Origin: Eubacterium barkeri
GTDB taxonomy: Bacteria > Bacillota > Clostridia > Eubacteriales > Eubacteriaceae
Direction: 5' to 3'
Assembly: GCF_900107125.1 (NCBI RefSeq)
Contig: NZ_FNOU01000006.1
Coordinates: 1 to 64,000, forward strand
Length of the DNA: 64,000 nt
Below, piece by piece: positions 43,723-53,843 of the stretch. The notes beneath the pieces are model-generated. The model was not told the origin of the DNA and did no database searches. It saw only the letters and a program-made list of their open reading frames with translations. Both the position numbers and the translations under genes were made by a program. Within the stretch, counting starts at the first letter, position 1. Each line of letters opens with the position of its first letter.

Positions 43723-45780
43723 ATGCCGAGTACATTGGTGATTGTTGAGTCGCCGGCCAAGGCGAAAACCATCAAGAAATACCTTCCCAAGGGCTATGAG
43801 GTGGAAGCCACCATGGGTCATGTCATCGACCTGCCCAAAAGCCGGCTTGGAATCGATGTGGACAACCATTTTCAACCCGATTATATTAAAATTCGCGGTA
43901 AGGGCGACTTACTCAAGAAGCTCAAAAAGGAAGCAAAGAAGGCGGATAATGTCCTTCTGGCAACGGACCCCGACCGCGAAGGGGAGGCCATTTCCTGGCA
44001 TGTCGCCAATTTTTTGGAAATGGACCCTGGGGATTCCTGTCGGATTGAATTTCATGAAATTACAAAAAAGGCCATTAATGCGGCCATTGATAATAAACGT
44101 CAGGTCGATATGGACCTGGTAAATTCCCAGCAGGCAAGGCGTATCCTTGACCGATTGGTGGGGTATTCCCTGAGTCCCTTCCTTTGGAAAAAGGTCAAAA
44201 AAGGCCTCAGTGGCGGTCGGGTCCAGTCTGTGGTTACCCGAATCATCGTCGATCGGGAGGAGGAAATTCAGGCCTTCGTTCCAGAGGAATATTGGACCAT
44301 TGATGCGGACTTAAAGAAGAAAGAGGATAAGGCTGTTTTCACCGCTTCCCTGCATTCTGAAAAGGGAAAGAAACTTAAGATTTCCAATGGGGTCGAAGCA
44401 GATCGACTGGAAGCGCTCCTTAAAGGAGAGGGCGAGTTTGTGGTATCCGGGGTGAAAAAAAGGGTGCGGAAGCAAAAGCCCCCCCTGCCCTTTACCACCA
44501 GTACCCTCCAGCAGACGGCCTACCAGGCCTTAGGCTTTACCACCCAGCGGACCATGCGTATCGCCCAGCAGCTGTACGAAGGGGTGGATATCATGGGACG
44601 TGGCCAGATCGGTCTGGTGAGCTATATCCGTACCGACTCCACCCGTTTAGCCGATGAGGCTGTGGCGGCGGCCAAGGATTATATCGAAACACAGTTTGGC
44701 AAAGAATACCTGGGTGGGGGAAAGAGTACCGTTAAGAAAAAAAATGTCCAGGATGCCCACGAAGCCATCCGTCCATCAACCATCGATTTAACCCCGGACA
44801 GCATTGCCAGCTCCCTGGAAAAAGACCAATACAAGCTGTATAAGCTCATTTGGGAGCGGATGATTGCCAGCCAGATGTCAGAGGCTGAATATTACGTGAC
44901 CGATGTGGATGTTCTTTTTGGTGATTTGCTCTTTAAGGCAAAGGGAGAGACCATTAAATTTAAGGGTTTCACTGAAATCATGGAAAGTAAATCCAAGAAG
45001 GATAATATCCTCCCGGAGTTATCGGAAGGGGAGGTTGTGGATTTAAAGAAACTCCACAAGGATCAGAAATTCACCAAGCCCCCGGCCCGGTACACCGAAG
45101 CAACGCTGGTTAAGGTTTTGGAAGAAAAGGGAATTGGCAGGCCAAGTACCTACGCACCGACCATTTCCACCATTAAAAACCGTGACTACGTTGAGGTCAA
45201 GGAAAAGTACTTTTATCCCACAGAGCTTGGGGTTGTCGTTACGGACCTGATGAAGGAGTACTTTGCTGATATCGTCGATGAAGCCTTTACCGCAAAGATG
45301 GAGGAAGGCCTGGATGAAGTGGCCACCGGTGGTGAAAACTGGATCGATTTGCTGGATAAATTCTACGTCGGCTTTAAAAGCGAGTTGGAAAATGCCCAGG
45401 AAAACGCCCAAAGCGTTAAGGTCGAGGACCCGGAATCCGATGAAATCTGTGAGCTGTGCGGGCGTCGCATGGTCATTAAAAAAGGAAAATACGGAAAGTT
45501 TCTGGCTTGCCCAGGCTTCCCGGAGTGTAAAAATACCAAGCCCTTTTTGGAAAAAACAGGGGGGATTTGTCCGGAATGTGGGGGGGACCTCATTAAACGT
45601 GTCTCCAAAAAAGGACGAACCTTTTATGCCTGTTCAAATTATCCGGAGTGTGAATTTGTCACCTGGGATGTTCCTATGGTCGAGAAATGTCCGGTTTGTG
45701 GCAATACCATGTTCCAAAAAGGCTTTGGGAAACGGAAACGCACCTATTGCGCCAAGTGCAGTGGGAATGAAGCGAAATAA
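43723..45780 (+). CDS. topA: DNA topoisomerase I
   Basis: Type IA topoisomerase relaxing negative supercoils, 685 residues. The Toprim domain shows [17 protein letters not shown] (5-21) and [14 protein letters not shown]; the nucleophile Tyr301 lies in [10 protein letters not shown]. Further on are [28 protein letters not shown] and two or three C-terminal zinc ribbons ([45 protein letters not shown]). A clear AAGGAGG precedes the ATG. hslV starts 20 bases after its stop, the topA-hslVU order common in Firmicutes. Confidence 0.97.
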   Translation: MPSTLVIVESPAKAKTIKKYLPKGYEVEATMGHVIDLPKSRLGIDVDNHFQPDYIKIRGKGDLLKKLKKEAKKADNVLLATDPDREGEAISWHVANFLEMDPGDSCRIEFHEITKKAINAAIDNKRQVDMDLVNSQQARRILDRLVGYSLSPFLWKKVKKGLSGGRVQSVVTRIIVDREEEIQAFVPEEYWTIDADLKKKEDKAVFTASLHSEKGKKLKISNGVEADRLEALLKGEGEFVVSGVKKRVRKQKPPLPFTTSTLQQTAYQALGFTTQRTMRIAQQLYEGVDIMGRGQIGLVSYIRTDSTRLADEAVAAAKDYIETQFGKEYLGGGKSTVKKKNVQDAHEAIRPSTIDLTPDSIASSLEKDQYKLYKLIWERMIASQMSEAEYYVTDVDVLFGDLLFKAKGETIKFKGFTEIMESKSKKDNILPELSEGEVVDLKKLHKDQKFTKPPARYTEATLVKVLEEKGIGRPSTYAPTISTIKNRDYVEVKEKYFYPTELGVVVTDLMKEYFADIVDEAFTAKMEEGLDEVATGGENWIDLLDKFYVGFKSELENAQENAQSVKVEDPESDEICELCGRRMVIKKGKYGKFLACPGFPECKNTKPFLEKTGGICPECGGDLIKRVSKKGRTFYACSNYPECEFVTWDVPMVEKCPVCGNTMFQKGFGKRKRTYCAKCSGNEAK

Positions 45781-45800
45781 TAAAAAAGAAGGATAATACA

Positions 45801-46349
45801 ATGAAAGAAGAAAGAACGGCATTACATGCCACCACCATCGTTGGTATTCGGCATAACGGCCAGGTAGCCATCGCCGGCGACGGCCAGGTCACCATGGGCG
45901 AAAGTGTGATTATGAAGGCAACAGCTAAAAAAATCCGCCGGCTTTACAACGACCAGGTGCTCACTGGCTTTGCTGGCTCGGTGGCCGATGCCTTTACGCT
46001 GTGTGATTTATTTGAACAAAAGCTGGAGCAATACAATGGCAACCTCAAGCGTTCTGCTGTGGAGTTGGCCAAGGAGTGGCGTTCCGATAAGGTGCTGCGG
46101 AAGCTGGAGGCCATGCTTATCGTGATGGATAAAGAAAACATGCTTATTGTCTCTGGGACCGGCGAGGTCATCGAGCCCGATGACGATATCGCGGCCATTG
46201 GCTCCGGTGGGTTCTACGCCATGTCCGCAGCCCGGGCACTAAAGGCCCATTCCCAGCTGTCTGCCAGTGAGATCGTGTATGAATCCATGAAGATTGCTTC
46301 GGAAATTTGCGTGTTTACCAACGATAATATTATCGTAGAAAGCTTATAG
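45801..46349 (+). CDS. hslV: ATP-dependent protease subunit HslV (ClpQ)
   Basis: Peptidase subunit of the HslUV proteasome-like complex, 182 residues. The mature N-terminal Thr is in [22 protein letters not shown]; Thr11 aligns with the active Thr of other HslV, so about ten residues would be removed. Other marks are [27 protein letters not shown] and [14 protein letters not shown]. hslU starts eight bases after the stop. In Bacillus codY would follow the pair; here the ribosomal rpsB comes next. Confidence 0.96.
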   Translation: MKEERTALHATTIVGIRHNGQVAIAGDGQVTMGESVIMKATAKKIRRLYNDQVLTGFAGSVADAFTLCDLFEQKLEQYNGNLKRSAVELAKEWRSDKVLRKLEAMLIVMDKENMLIVSGTGEVIEPDDDIAAIGSGGFYAMSAARALKAHSQLSASEIVYESMKIASEICVFTNDNIIVESL

Positions 46350-46357
46350 GTACGGGT

Positions 46358-47809
46358 ATGTGTGCCATCGAAATGAAAGAGTTGACCCCCAAGCGCATCG
46401 TCTCGGAGCTGAATCGCTATATCATCGGTCAGGAGAAGGCCAAAAAGGCCGTGGCCGTCTCTCTGCGGAATCGCTACCGAAGATCCCTTCTTCCAGAAGC
46501 AGAACGGGATGAATTTACACCTAAGAATATTATTCTCATGGGACCCACCGGGGTGGGAAAAACGGAAATTGCCAGACGGATTGCCAAGCTGGTGTCGGCC
46601 CCCTTCATCAAGGTAGAGGCTACTAAATTCACCGAGGTGGGCTATGTGGGCAGGGATGTGGAATCCATGGTCCGGGATCTGGTCACCACCTCCATCCGTA
46701 TGGTTCAGCAGGAGAAAATGAAGGAAGTTTATGAACAGGCCCAGGCTAAGGCAGAGGGCATGATTTTAGACGTTCTGGTTCCCCAGCATAAAAAACAACA
46801 GAAAAACGAAACCCTGATGAACCCCTTTGAGATTCTCTCTAAAATGGGCAATAGTACAGCGGCTTCCAACCCCCAAACCACAGAGGTGGTGCCAGTGGAG
46901 GACCCAGAGAAGGAACAGGCCATTCAGACCAAGCGGGCAGAGATTAAAAAAGATTTGGCAGCCGGTAAGCTGGAGGACGAAGTCATCGAAATTGATGTGG
47001 ATGATGACGGCATGAAATCCATTGGCATGATGGCCGGAATGAACGAGGATATGAGCATCAGCATCGGGAATATCTTTGATGGCCTTCTCCCTGGGGGGAA
47101 TAAAAAGAAGAAAAAACGGACCGTGAAGGTCAGCGAAGCCCGGAAGATCATTACCAATCAGGAAGCCACTAAAATGATCGATATGGACGAGGTCCACGAG
47201 CTGGGGCTTCGGGCAGCCGAGCAGAGCGGTATCATCTTTATTGATGAAATCGACAAAATCATTGGTAATAACGGCGGTAATGGCCCGGATGTCTCCCGGG
47301 AAGGGGTCCAGCGGGATATCCTTCCTATTGTCGAAGGCAGCACAGTGACCACCAAGTACGGCCCGGTGAAGACGGACTTCATCCTCTTTATTGGTGCCGG
47401 GGCCTTCCATGTCGCTAAAATCGAGGATATGATTCCTGAACTTCAGGGGCGTTTTCCGGTAACGGTCCAGCTGGACAGTCTCACCGAAGAGGATTTTGTA
47501 CAAATCCTAACGGCACCGGAAAATGCAGTGGTCAAGCAGTACACCAGCCTGCTGCGTACCGAAGGGGTAGAGCTGCACTTTGACGAGGCGGCCATCCGTA
47601 AGATTGCTAAAATTGCCTTCACTAAAAATGAAGTGGAAGAGAACATCGGTGCCCGGCGCCTCCACACCGTTTTTGAAGAGCTGTTGGAAGAAATTTCCTT
47701 CTACGCCAGCGACTATGATGCGGAGGTTTTCAACATCGACGAAAAATATGTGGAATCCGTGTTCAAGCTGGGGGATCAGGAACGGAGCTACGCCAAGTAC
47801 TTTTTGTAA
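46358..47809 (+). CDS. hslU: ATP-dependent protease ATPase subunit HslU (ClpY)
   Basis: AAA+ unfoldase that feeds HslV, 483 residues. Walker A GPTGVGKT is at 62-69 and Walker [11 protein letters not shown] near 290. Between them is the I domain with acidic, variable sequence ([16 protein letters not shown]). The pore motif is GYVGRDVE near 93. The C-terminus ends in YAKYFL, the tail that inserts into HslV. A second in-frame ATG lies at 46373 and the ribosome binding site is weak, so translation may be coupled to hslV. Confidence 0.97.
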   Translation: MCAIEMKELTPKRIVSELNRYIIGQEKAKKAVAVSLRNRYRRSLLPEAERDEFTPKNIILMGPTGVGKTEIARRIAKLVSAPFIKVEATKFTEVGYVGRDVESMVRDLVTTSIRMVQQEKMKEVYEQAQAKAEGMILDVLVPQHKKQQKNETLMNPFEILSKMGNSTAASNPQTTEVVPVEDPEKEQAIQTKRAEIKKDLAAGKLEDEVIEIDVDDDGMKSIGMMAGMNEDMSISIGNIFDGLLPGGNKKKKKRTVKVSEARKIITNQEATKMIDMDEVHELGLRAAEQSGIIFIDEIDKIIGNNGGNGPDVSREGVQRDILPIVEGSTVTTKYGPVKTDFILFIGAGAFHVAKIEDMIPELQGRFPVTVQLDSLTEEDFVQILTAPENAVVKQYTSLLRTEGVELHFDEAAIRKIAKIAFTKNEVEENIGARRLHTVFEELLEEISFYASDYDAEVFNIDEKYVESVFKLGDQERSYAKYFL

Positions 47810-47815
47810 AAAGGC

Positions 47816-47844
47816 TTGATTTGTTCCACCGTTTATGTTAAATT
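47816..47844 (+). promoter_or_regulatory. Possible promoter of rpsB-tsf
   Basis: TTGATT (47816-47821), 17-base spacer, TAAATT (47839-47844), just after hslU. The leader of about 100 bases to rpsB contains a CCAT/ATGG hairpin; ribosomal-protein leaders often carry S2 autoregulation but I cannot identify a known motif here. Confidence 0.4.
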
Positions 47845-47949
47845 ATTTAAGTATGCTATTACACACATTTCCAGAAACTGCCATTGGTGCCCACAGGGTC
47901 ATGGTGGTTCATGAGGGAAATGGAGGAAAAAAACCAGGAGGAATTAAAA

Positions 47950-48738
47950 ATGGCAACCGTATCAATGAAACAATTACTCGAAGCAGGCGTCCACTTTGGA
48001 CATCAGACCAGACGTTGGAACCCGAAGATGGCTCCCTATATCTTCACCGAAAGAAATGGGATTTACATCATCGACTTACAGCAGACCGTTAAGCTGATTG
48101 ATGTCGCTTATGATTTTGTCAGAGAAATCGCAGCCGATGGCAAGGACATCCTCTTCGTCGGAACTAAAAAACAAGCTCAGAACAGCATTGAAGCAGAAGC
48201 AAAGCGTTCTGGCAGCTTCTTCGTTAACCATCGTTGGTTAGGGGGGACCTTAACTAACTTTGAAACCATCAGCAAGCGGACTCGCCGCCTGAAGGAATTG
48301 AAGGCCATGGAAGAAGATGGCACCTTCGATTTACTGCCGAAGAAGGAAATCATCAAATTAAGAAGAGAACGTGAAAAACTCCAGAAATTCCTGGGTGGTA
48401 TTGAGGATATGAGACGTATGCCTGGCGCAATGATTGTCATTGACAGCAAGAAGGAACGGATCGCCATTGCAGAAGCCCATAAATTAGGCATCCCCATTAT
48501 CAGTATCGTGGATACGAACTGCGACCCTGACGAAATCGATTATGTTATTCCTGGGAATGATGACGCCATCCGTGCTGTTGCCTTAATCTTAGGCGTATTA
48601 GCTGATGCCATCATCGAAGGCAAGCAGGGTGAACAGATTGAAGAAGCCGTGGCAGAAGTTGTTGAAGCCGTCGCTGAAGAAATCGCTGTTACCGAAGAAA
48701 TTATTGAAGAAGTCGCTGCAGAAGTTGCTGCAGAATAA
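47950..48738 (+). CDS. rpsB: 30S ribosomal protein S2
   Basis: 262 residues. The S2 signature is clear: [22 protein letters not shown] (from residue 6), [26 protein letters not shown] and [17 protein letters not shown]. The last ~33 residues form an acidic Ala/Val/Glu tail ([28 protein letters not shown]) beyond the S2 core. The ATG at 47950 has AGGAGGAATT before it and begins the S2 homology; longer upstream frames are rejected. tsf follows after 25 bases. Confidence 0.97.
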   Translation: MATVSMKQLLEAGVHFGHQTRRWNPKMAPYIFTERNGIYIIDLQQTVKLIDVAYDFVREIAADGKDILFVGTKKQAQNSIEAEAKRSGSFFVNHRWLGGTLTNFETISKRTRRLKELKAMEEDGTFDLLPKKEIIKLRREREKLQKFLGGIEDMRRMPGAMIVIDSKKERIAIAEAHKLGIPIISIVDTNCDPDEIDYVIPGNDDAIRAVALILGVLADAIIEGKQGEQIEEAVAEVVEAVAEEIAVTEEIIEEVAAEVAAE

Positions 48739-48763
48739 TTAAATTATCATAAGGAGGACCAAA

Positions 48764-49405
48764 ATGGACGCAAAACTCGTAAAAGAATTAAGAGAAAAAA
48801 CCGGCGCTGGCATGATGGATTGTAAAAAAGCCTTAGTCGCAACCGATGGTAATATTGAAAAAGCCATTGAACATCTGCGTGAAAAGGGCTTAGCTGCTAC
48901 CGCAAAAAAAGCAGGCCGTATCGCCGCAGAAGGCGTCGTCGAATCCTATATTCATATGGGGGGTAAAATCGGTGTTCTGGTTGAAATCAACTGTGAAACT
49001 GACTTTGTTGCAAAAACGGATGGCTTTAAAGCCTTTGCAAGAGATGTCGCCATGCACATCGCTGCTGCCAATCCAAGCTATGTCTCTAAAGACGAAGTAC
49101 CCCAGGATGAAGTCGAGCATGAAAAAGAAATCCTGCGGGCCCAGGCTTTAAATGAAGGCAAGCCCGAAAAAATCGTCGATAAGATGGTGGAAGGCCGGAT
49201 CCAGAAGTTCTACAAAGAAATCTGTTTGTTGGAACAGCCTTTTGTTAAAAATCCTGACCTCACCGTAGAAGATTTGGTCAAAGAACAGATCATGACCATC
49301 GGCGAAAACGTCAAGATTCGTCGCTTTGCCCGTTTCCAATTAGGGGAAGGTATCGAAAAGAAGGAAGAAAATTTTGCTGAAGAAGTGGCCAAGCAAATGG
49401 CGTAA
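48764..49405 (+). CDS. tsf: Elongation factor Ts
   Basis: Nucleotide exchange factor for EF-Tu, 213 residues. The N-terminal UBA-like part and signature are visible: [20 protein letters not shown] (4-23), then [32 protein letters not shown]. The C-terminal half is a single-unit dimerisation domain of the shorter type. AAGGAGG precedes the ATG. A strong terminator follows, so pyrH and frr, often next in other bacteria, are not attached here. Confidence 0.97.
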   Translation: MDAKLVKELREKTGAGMMDCKKALVATDGNIEKAIEHLREKGLAATAKKAGRIAAEGVVESYIHMGGKIGVLVEINCETDFVAKTDGFKAFARDVAMHIAAANPSYVSKDEVPQDEVEHEKEILRAQALNEGKPEKIVDKMVEGRIQKFYKEICLLEQPFVKNPDLTVEDLVKEQIMTIGENVKIRRFARFQLGEGIEKKEENFAEEVAKQMA

Positions 49406-49455
49406 GCCAAGCTTGATTTAAGCGAATGACAATGCATTGAAAATCCCCCGGATGA

Positions 49456-49490
49456 GCCCCGGTTTTATGGGCGAAACCGGGGGTTTTTTT
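49456..49490 (+). terminator. Terminator after tsf
   Basis: CCCCGGTTT and GAAACCGGGG form a long GC-rich stem followed by seven T. Confidence 0.93.
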
Positions 49491-49573
49491 GCGTCTTAAT
49501 CTTTATCCTCGCTTAACAAGATGTCGGTTGATACTAAAAATAATCACAATCAGTCAAAACAACGAAAAAGAAA

Positions 49574-49602
49574 TTGACAAGGAGAATTTACCGTTATATG
49601 AT
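49574..49602 (+). promoter_or_regulatory. Promoter of the TspO/CrtQ-like cluster
   Basis: TTGACA (49574-49579), 17-base spacer, TATGAT (49597-49602), 100 bases before the first gene. It would drive a four-gene transcript to 53804. I see no further structure in the rest of the gap 49491-49701. Confidence 0.7.
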
Positions 49603-49701
49603 AAATCAAATTTTACGGAAAGGTTGTATCGATACATGGTTTTAAGTGGTGTTAAAGGAATGGCTTGAAAAGGAAAATTCCATTAACCAGGAGGTTAACA
49701 A

Positions 49702-50520
49702 GTGAAACGGTATGGTTTGTTTTTAAAGATATTTATTGGTTTATCGTTTTTAGCAATGATCATTATTAATACACTGGCTGTTCTATTGCCAATTAATGGC
49801 ATATCAACAGGGGCTGTCTCTGATGCCTATCCAAATCTCTTTGCACCAGCGGGTATTACCTTTTCGATCTGGAGTGTCATTTATTTATCCCTGGGGGCAT
49901 ACACACTGTATTACATTGGATTTTTTCATAGTCCGGGGGAGCAGATATCCAAAGAGGATCAAGATCAAATCGCACTCCTTTTTTCAGTTTCGTCCCTGGT
50001 CAATAGTGCATGGATTTTTGCCTGGCAGTATCGTATTATTCCATTGTCCGTTGTGTTGATGATTGGGCTTCTTCTTCTCCTCATTAAAATTAACCGTATA
50101 ATTCAGAGTTCCCCCAGATCACGCCGGGAAGATTATTTTATTCGAATTCCCTTCAATATTTACTTTGGATGGATCACCATTGCTACCATCGCTAACTTTA
50201 CAGTTTTGTTTATTAGCCTGGGGTGGGATGGCTTTAGCCTGGCATCCCAGCTATGGATGGTTGCTATTTTGATTATAGGGACCGCCATTGGTGTGGTGAC
50301 CGCATTTTTTTTAAAAAGCATCTCTTATACATTGGTGTTGATTTGGGCCTATTTGGGCATCCTCTATAAGCATTTAGATGCCTCAGGATTTTTCGGGTGC
50401 TATCCGATTGTGATTTTTGCTGTCTCCATTGGTTTGGTCGTGTTTGTCATAGAAGTGACTTATCTCTGGATAAAATCGGATAGGAGGAATATAACAAAAA
50501 CAAACGATACCGATGGGTAG
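49702..50520 (+). CDS. TspO/MBR-like membrane protein
   Basis: 272 residues with about seven hydrophobic segments. The start (NTLAVLLPINGISTGAVSDAYPNLFAPAGITFSIW, residues 24-58) follows the pattern of TspO/tryptophan-rich sensory relatives in Firmicutes; NSAWIFAWQYRI near 110 and FNIYFGWITIATIANF near 155 agree. Classical TspO is about 160 residues with five helices, so this is an enlarged relative. Some TspO proteins bind tetrapyrroles and, in Rhodobacter, affect pigment genes. GTG start, with AGGAGG seven bases before it. It opens a cluster with a CrtI-like oxidoreductase and CrtQ/CrtO homologues; the role is not known. Confidence 0.65.
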   Translation: MKRYGLFLKIFIGLSFLAMIIINTLAVLLPINGISTGAVSDAYPNLFAPAGITFSIWSVIYLSLGAYTLYYIGFFHSPGEQISKEDQDQIALLFSVSSLVNSAWIFAWQYRIIPLSVVLMIGLLLLLIKINRIIQSSPRSRREDYFIRIPFNIYFGWITIATIANFTVLFISLGWDGFSLASQLWMVAILIIGTAIGVVTAFFLKSISYTLVLIWAYLGILYKHLDASGFFGCYPIVIFAVSIGLVVFVIEVTYLWIKSDRRNITKTNDTDG

Positions 50521-50601
50521 TATTTTAAGACTCCATTGATACGCTTTTTTAAAGGATTCTTATTTTGGCTTAACGAATTTTATGAAAGTCGGTGGGTCAC
50601 C

Positions 50602-52191
50602 ATGAAAAGCAAGGACTGTGAAGGTAAACCCCGGGAAGAATACGATATAATCGTCGTAGGCGGGGGTGTAGCTGGTTTGACCGCTGCCGCTTATGCCTGT
50701 CTCCATGGTAAAAAGACATTGCTGTGTGAAAAGGAGGAAAAAATCGGGGGTCTGGTCAATACCTTTTGGTATAGGGGCTTTGCCTTTGATGGTGGCATTC
50801 GAGCCTTGGAAAACTCGGGAATTTTATTTCCAATGCTTAAGAACTTGGGAATTGATATTTGTTTTAAGAAATCTTCGGTGACCATTGGGATGCAGGGAAA
50901 ATGGGTTAATCTGGAATCCCGGGGGATTGAGGGCTATACCGCATTGCTGGAAAAGTCCTTTCCCCATCACCACGAGGATATTCATAATATTATTCAGGAA
51001 ATCAACCGAATGGTGCACTGTGAGCAAATCATCAGTGGTATTGAGAATCCTTTGTTTTTAGATCCTAAAACGGTGGATAGTCGATATCTGGTGAAGACAT
51101 TGATCCCCTGGCTGATTAAATATCAGAAAAGTATAAAAGTCATCAGTCAAAACCAAGAGCCCATTGATGTTTTTTTACAGCGAATGACACAGAATGTTTC
51201 TTTGTCGGATCTGATTTCCCAGCATTTCTTTAAAGGGACACCAGCTTATTTTGCCCTCAGTTATTTTAGCCTGTATCAGGATTATTATTACCCCATGGGT
51301 GGAACCGAAGCTTTGCCCCAGGGGTTGATGAATTTCATTTTAAAAAAAGGAGGTAAACTACGGACGAATTGTTTGGTTACTGGGATTAATGAAAATGGGC
51401 ACGGTATATTTTTGAAAAATGGTGAACAGTTGGGTTATAAGAAGCTTATATGGGCTGCCGATCAAACCAGGTTGTACCATTGTATTCCCTACCAGGGACA
51501 TAGACGTACCCATCAGCAGTATCAATCAGTCCTTCATGGACAGTGCGGAGACTCTGTGCTCTCTTTCTTTCTGGGGGCTGATTTAGAGGCAGACTATTTT
51601 AATAGGCGCTGTGGAAGCCATGGCTTTTACACTGAAAGCCTAAAGGGATTGTCTTCTTTGGAAAAGTGGCAGGAGCGGTCATTCGAGGGACCAGAGGCAC
51701 TTTACAAATGGGTGCGCACCTATCTTGAACGGACGACCTATGAAATTGCTATTCCATCCCTGATGGATGTCAGACTATCCCCTAGGGGACAAACCGGTAT
51801 AACCCTCAGCACTTTAATCGATTATGAACTCATTGAATGTTTTAAACGTTGGGGAGAATACCATCATTTTAAGGCCTTTTGTACAAAGACGGTCATTGAA
51901 TTATTAAGCCAGGAGGTATTTCCTGGCCTTAAAGAAAAAATCCTGTTTCATTGTTGTGGCACCCCCCAGACCATTGAGTGTAAAACCGGAAACAGAGGCG
52001 GTGCCTTGACTGGCTGGGCCTTTATGGACCATGGACTACCGGCGGAAAATCGAATGCGAAAAATTACAAAAGCTGTTGAAACCCCCTTTGAGGATATTCT
52101 CCAGTGTGGGCAATGGACCTTTAGTCCCTCGGGTTTGCCGGTTTCCATTTTAACCGGAAAAATTGCGGCGGATCGGTGTGGTAAAAGATAG
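50602..52191 (+). CDS. CrtI/phytoene-desaturase-like FAD oxidoreductase
   Basis: About 529 residues. The N-terminus has the FAD-binding loop IIVVGGGVAGLTAAAYA, followed by KIGGLVNTFWYRGFAFDGGIRALEN, the pattern of carotenoid desaturases and isomerases (COG1233). The C-terminus has a second FAD stretch (DHGLPAENR, TFSPSGLPVSILTGKIAADR). The exact reaction, desaturation, isomerisation or saturation of a polyprenyl chain, cannot be read. I chose the ATG at 50602 with GGTGGG five bases before it; an in-frame TTG at 50536 lacks a ribosome binding site. It is between the TspO-like gene and the CrtQ homologue, all on one strand. Confidence 0.75.
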   Translation: MKSKDCEGKPREEYDIIVVGGGVAGLTAAAYACLHGKKTLLCEKEEKIGGLVNTFWYRGFAFDGGIRALENSGILFPMLKNLGIDICFKKSSVTIGMQGKWVNLESRGIEGYTALLEKSFPHHHEDIHNIIQEINRMVHCEQIISGIENPLFLDPKTVDSRYLVKTLIPWLIKYQKSIKVISQNQEPIDVFLQRMTQNVSLSDLISQHFFKGTPAYFALSYFSLYQDYYYPMGGTEALPQGLMNFILKKGGKLRTNCLVTGINENGHGIFLKNGEQLGYKKLIWAADQTRLYHCIPYQGHRRTHQQYQSVLHGQCGDSVLSFFLGADLEADYFNRRCGSHGFYTESLKGLSSLEKWQERSFEGPEALYKWVRTYLERTTYEIAIPSLMDVRLSPRGQTGITLSTLIDYELIECFKRWGEYHHFKAFCTKTVIELLSQEVFPGLKEKILFHCCGTPQTIECKTGNRGGALTGWAFMDHGLPAENRMRKITKAVETPFEDILQCGQWTFSPSGLPVSILTGKIAADRCGKR

Positions 52192-52210
52192 ACGGAAGGA
52201 TGGATGACCC

Positions 52211-53302
52211 ATGTTTATGTTGATCATCAGTATAGTGGGGATGGCAATGACAGGAATCCTTTTTTATCATTTCCCGAGGTTACCGCGCTTTTATGATAAC
52301 ACAGAGGATTTACCCGGGGTATCGGTTATCATTCCCGCACGAAATGAAGCGAAGAATCTTCCGTTGATTTTGGAGGATTTAAAACAACAGACGATTTCCT
52401 TGGTGGATATTATCTGTGTGGATGATTCATCCAATGACGATACAGCAGCGGTGGCCCTGGCCCATGGTGCATTTGTCATTGCGTTAAAGGAAAAACCGGC
52501 TCAGTGGATGGGGAAGTCCTGGGCCTGTCAATGCGGGGCGGCCCAGGCTAAAGGGGAATTACTACTTTTTATCGATGCAGACGTGCGCTTAGGCCATCAA
52601 GCCATCGAAGCATTGGTACGTCAACAAATGGTACGGCAGGCGGTTATTTCGGTACAGCCCTATCATCATACCCGGCGATTCTATGAACAACTTTCTCTCT
52701 TTTTTAATCTTGTACTCATCGGGGCCAATGGAGCGGCACTGCCACAGCAAAGAGCCATTGGGCTTTTTGGACCCATTATTTTGATGGAGCGGCGGGTCTA
52801 TTGGCAAATTGGTGGACATGCCTCCGTTCGACACTGCATTGCAGAAGATGTTTCCCTGGGAGATATTCTTAAAGCCGGGAACATTCCATTCCAATTATTC
52901 ATTGGCAATCCCGATATCCGATTTCGAATGTACGCCGGGGGGATTGGGGATTTGATCCATGGCTGGACAAAAAATATGGCCACAGGTGCCAGTAAAACGC
53001 CCATATTTCGGGGAATGATGGTTTTTTGCTGGGTTTCTTCATTGATCGCCGTACCCATGGCCTTATATAACTTCCTGGCAGCAGGCCAATTGGGTTTTGT
53101 TAGCCTCTTTTTAACGCTGTACATCCTTTGGATTGTACTTTTAAAGGGGTTATCAAAAGAAATTGGGGATTTCCGCTTTTGGAGTATCCTCCTTTACCCC
53201 ATACCCTTACTGGCATTTTTAATGATTTTTATGGTTTCTTTCATTAAAAAAATCTTTGGTTTACAGGTTCATTGGAAAGGGCGGTCCATGGGGACAAGGT
53301 GA
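52211..53302 (+). CDS. Glycosyltransferase family 2, CrtQ-like
   Basis: 363 residues. The GT2 core is clear: VSVIIPARNEAKNLP (about 35-49), IICVDDSSNDD, FIDADVRLG (DxD). Several stretches agree closely with staphylococcal CrtQ (4,4'-diaponeurosporenoate glucosyltransferase): VQPYHHTRRFYE, GGHASVRHCIAED, and FRMYAGGIGDLIHGWTKNMATGAS. Two hydrophobic segments at the C-terminus anchor it in the membrane. The acceptor in this organism is unknown. 19 bases separate it from the upstream oxidoreductase stop and four bases from the downstream CrtO-like gene. The staphylococcal name is used as a comparison only. Confidence 0.85.
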   Translation: MFMLIISIVGMAMTGILFYHFPRLPRFYDNTEDLPGVSVIIPARNEAKNLPLILEDLKQQTISLVDIICVDDSSNDDTAAVALAHGAFVIALKEKPAQWMGKSWACQCGAAQAKGELLLFIDADVRLGHQAIEALVRQQMVRQAVISVQPYHHTRRFYEQLSLFFNLVLIGANGAALPQQRAIGLFGPIILMERRVYWQIGGHASVRHCIAEDVSLGDILKAGNIPFQLFIGNPDIRFRMYAGGIGDLIHGWTKNMATGASKTPIFRGMMVFCWVSSLIAVPMALYNFLAAGQLGFVSLFLTLYILWIVLLKGLSKEIGDFRFWSILLYPIPLLAFLMIFMVSFIKKIFGLQVHWKGRSMGTR

Positions 53303-53306
53303 TCGT

Positions 53307-53804
53307 ATGCAGATGATTGTTCTGTCAAAGGGGCAGACCCTTTTTCTATTCTTTCTTTTGTGGCCAGTCTTTCAGGTGTCTGCAGCGTTGTTCTGCTATT
53401 ATTTACCCCATCGTTTTTTTAATCCTGATGCTTTTTGGTACCGTAGCTACCCCTTTGAACAGGGGGGGCGGATTTATGCGAAATGGTTTAAAATTAAGCG
53501 CTGGAAACAATGGCTGCCCGATGGTGGGGCGGTATTTAAAGGAAAGGGATTTCGGAAAAAGCATTTAAAGGAAACCTCCGGGTCTTATTTCAATCAATTT
53601 TTAATTGAATCCTGTCGGGCAGAGCTGACCCATTGGCTGGCTATTTTCCCCTTTTGGATCTTTGGGTTTTTCGCAGGACCTGGGGTTGTGGGGATTATGT
53701 TGTGCTATGCCCTATTGGTGAATGTACCTTGTATCATGGCCCAACGCTACAATCGGCCTCGCATTAAAGCGATGATGGGACGAATGGAGAAGTTAGAGGA
53801 ATAG
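53307..53804 (+). CDS. CrtO-like membrane acyltransferase
   Basis: 165 residues with membrane segments near 10-28 and 110-130. It agrees well with staphylococcal CrtO (glycosyl-4,4'-diaponeurosporenoate acyltransferase): IYAKWFKIKRWKQWLPDG, then SCRAELTHWLAIFPF and NVPCIMAQRYNRPR, in the same order. It would acylate the sugar added by the preceding CrtQ-like enzyme. The ATG at 53307 is four bases after the upstream stop; the longer frame from 53256 overlaps and is rejected. A short hairpin (AGTGGC/GCCACT, 53827-53841) follows and may be a weak terminator. Confidence 0.85.
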   Translation: MQMIVLSKGQTLFLFFLLWPVFQVSAALFCYYLPHRFFNPDAFWYRSYPFEQGGRIYAKWFKIKRWKQWLPDGGAVFKGKGFRKKHLKETSGSYFNQFLIESCRAELTHWLAIFPFWIFGFFAGPGVVGIMLCYALLVNVPCIMAQRYNRPRIKAMMGRMEKLEE

Positions 53805-53843
53805 AAAAGATAAACAGTTCTATGGGAGTGGCAGGGCCACTTA

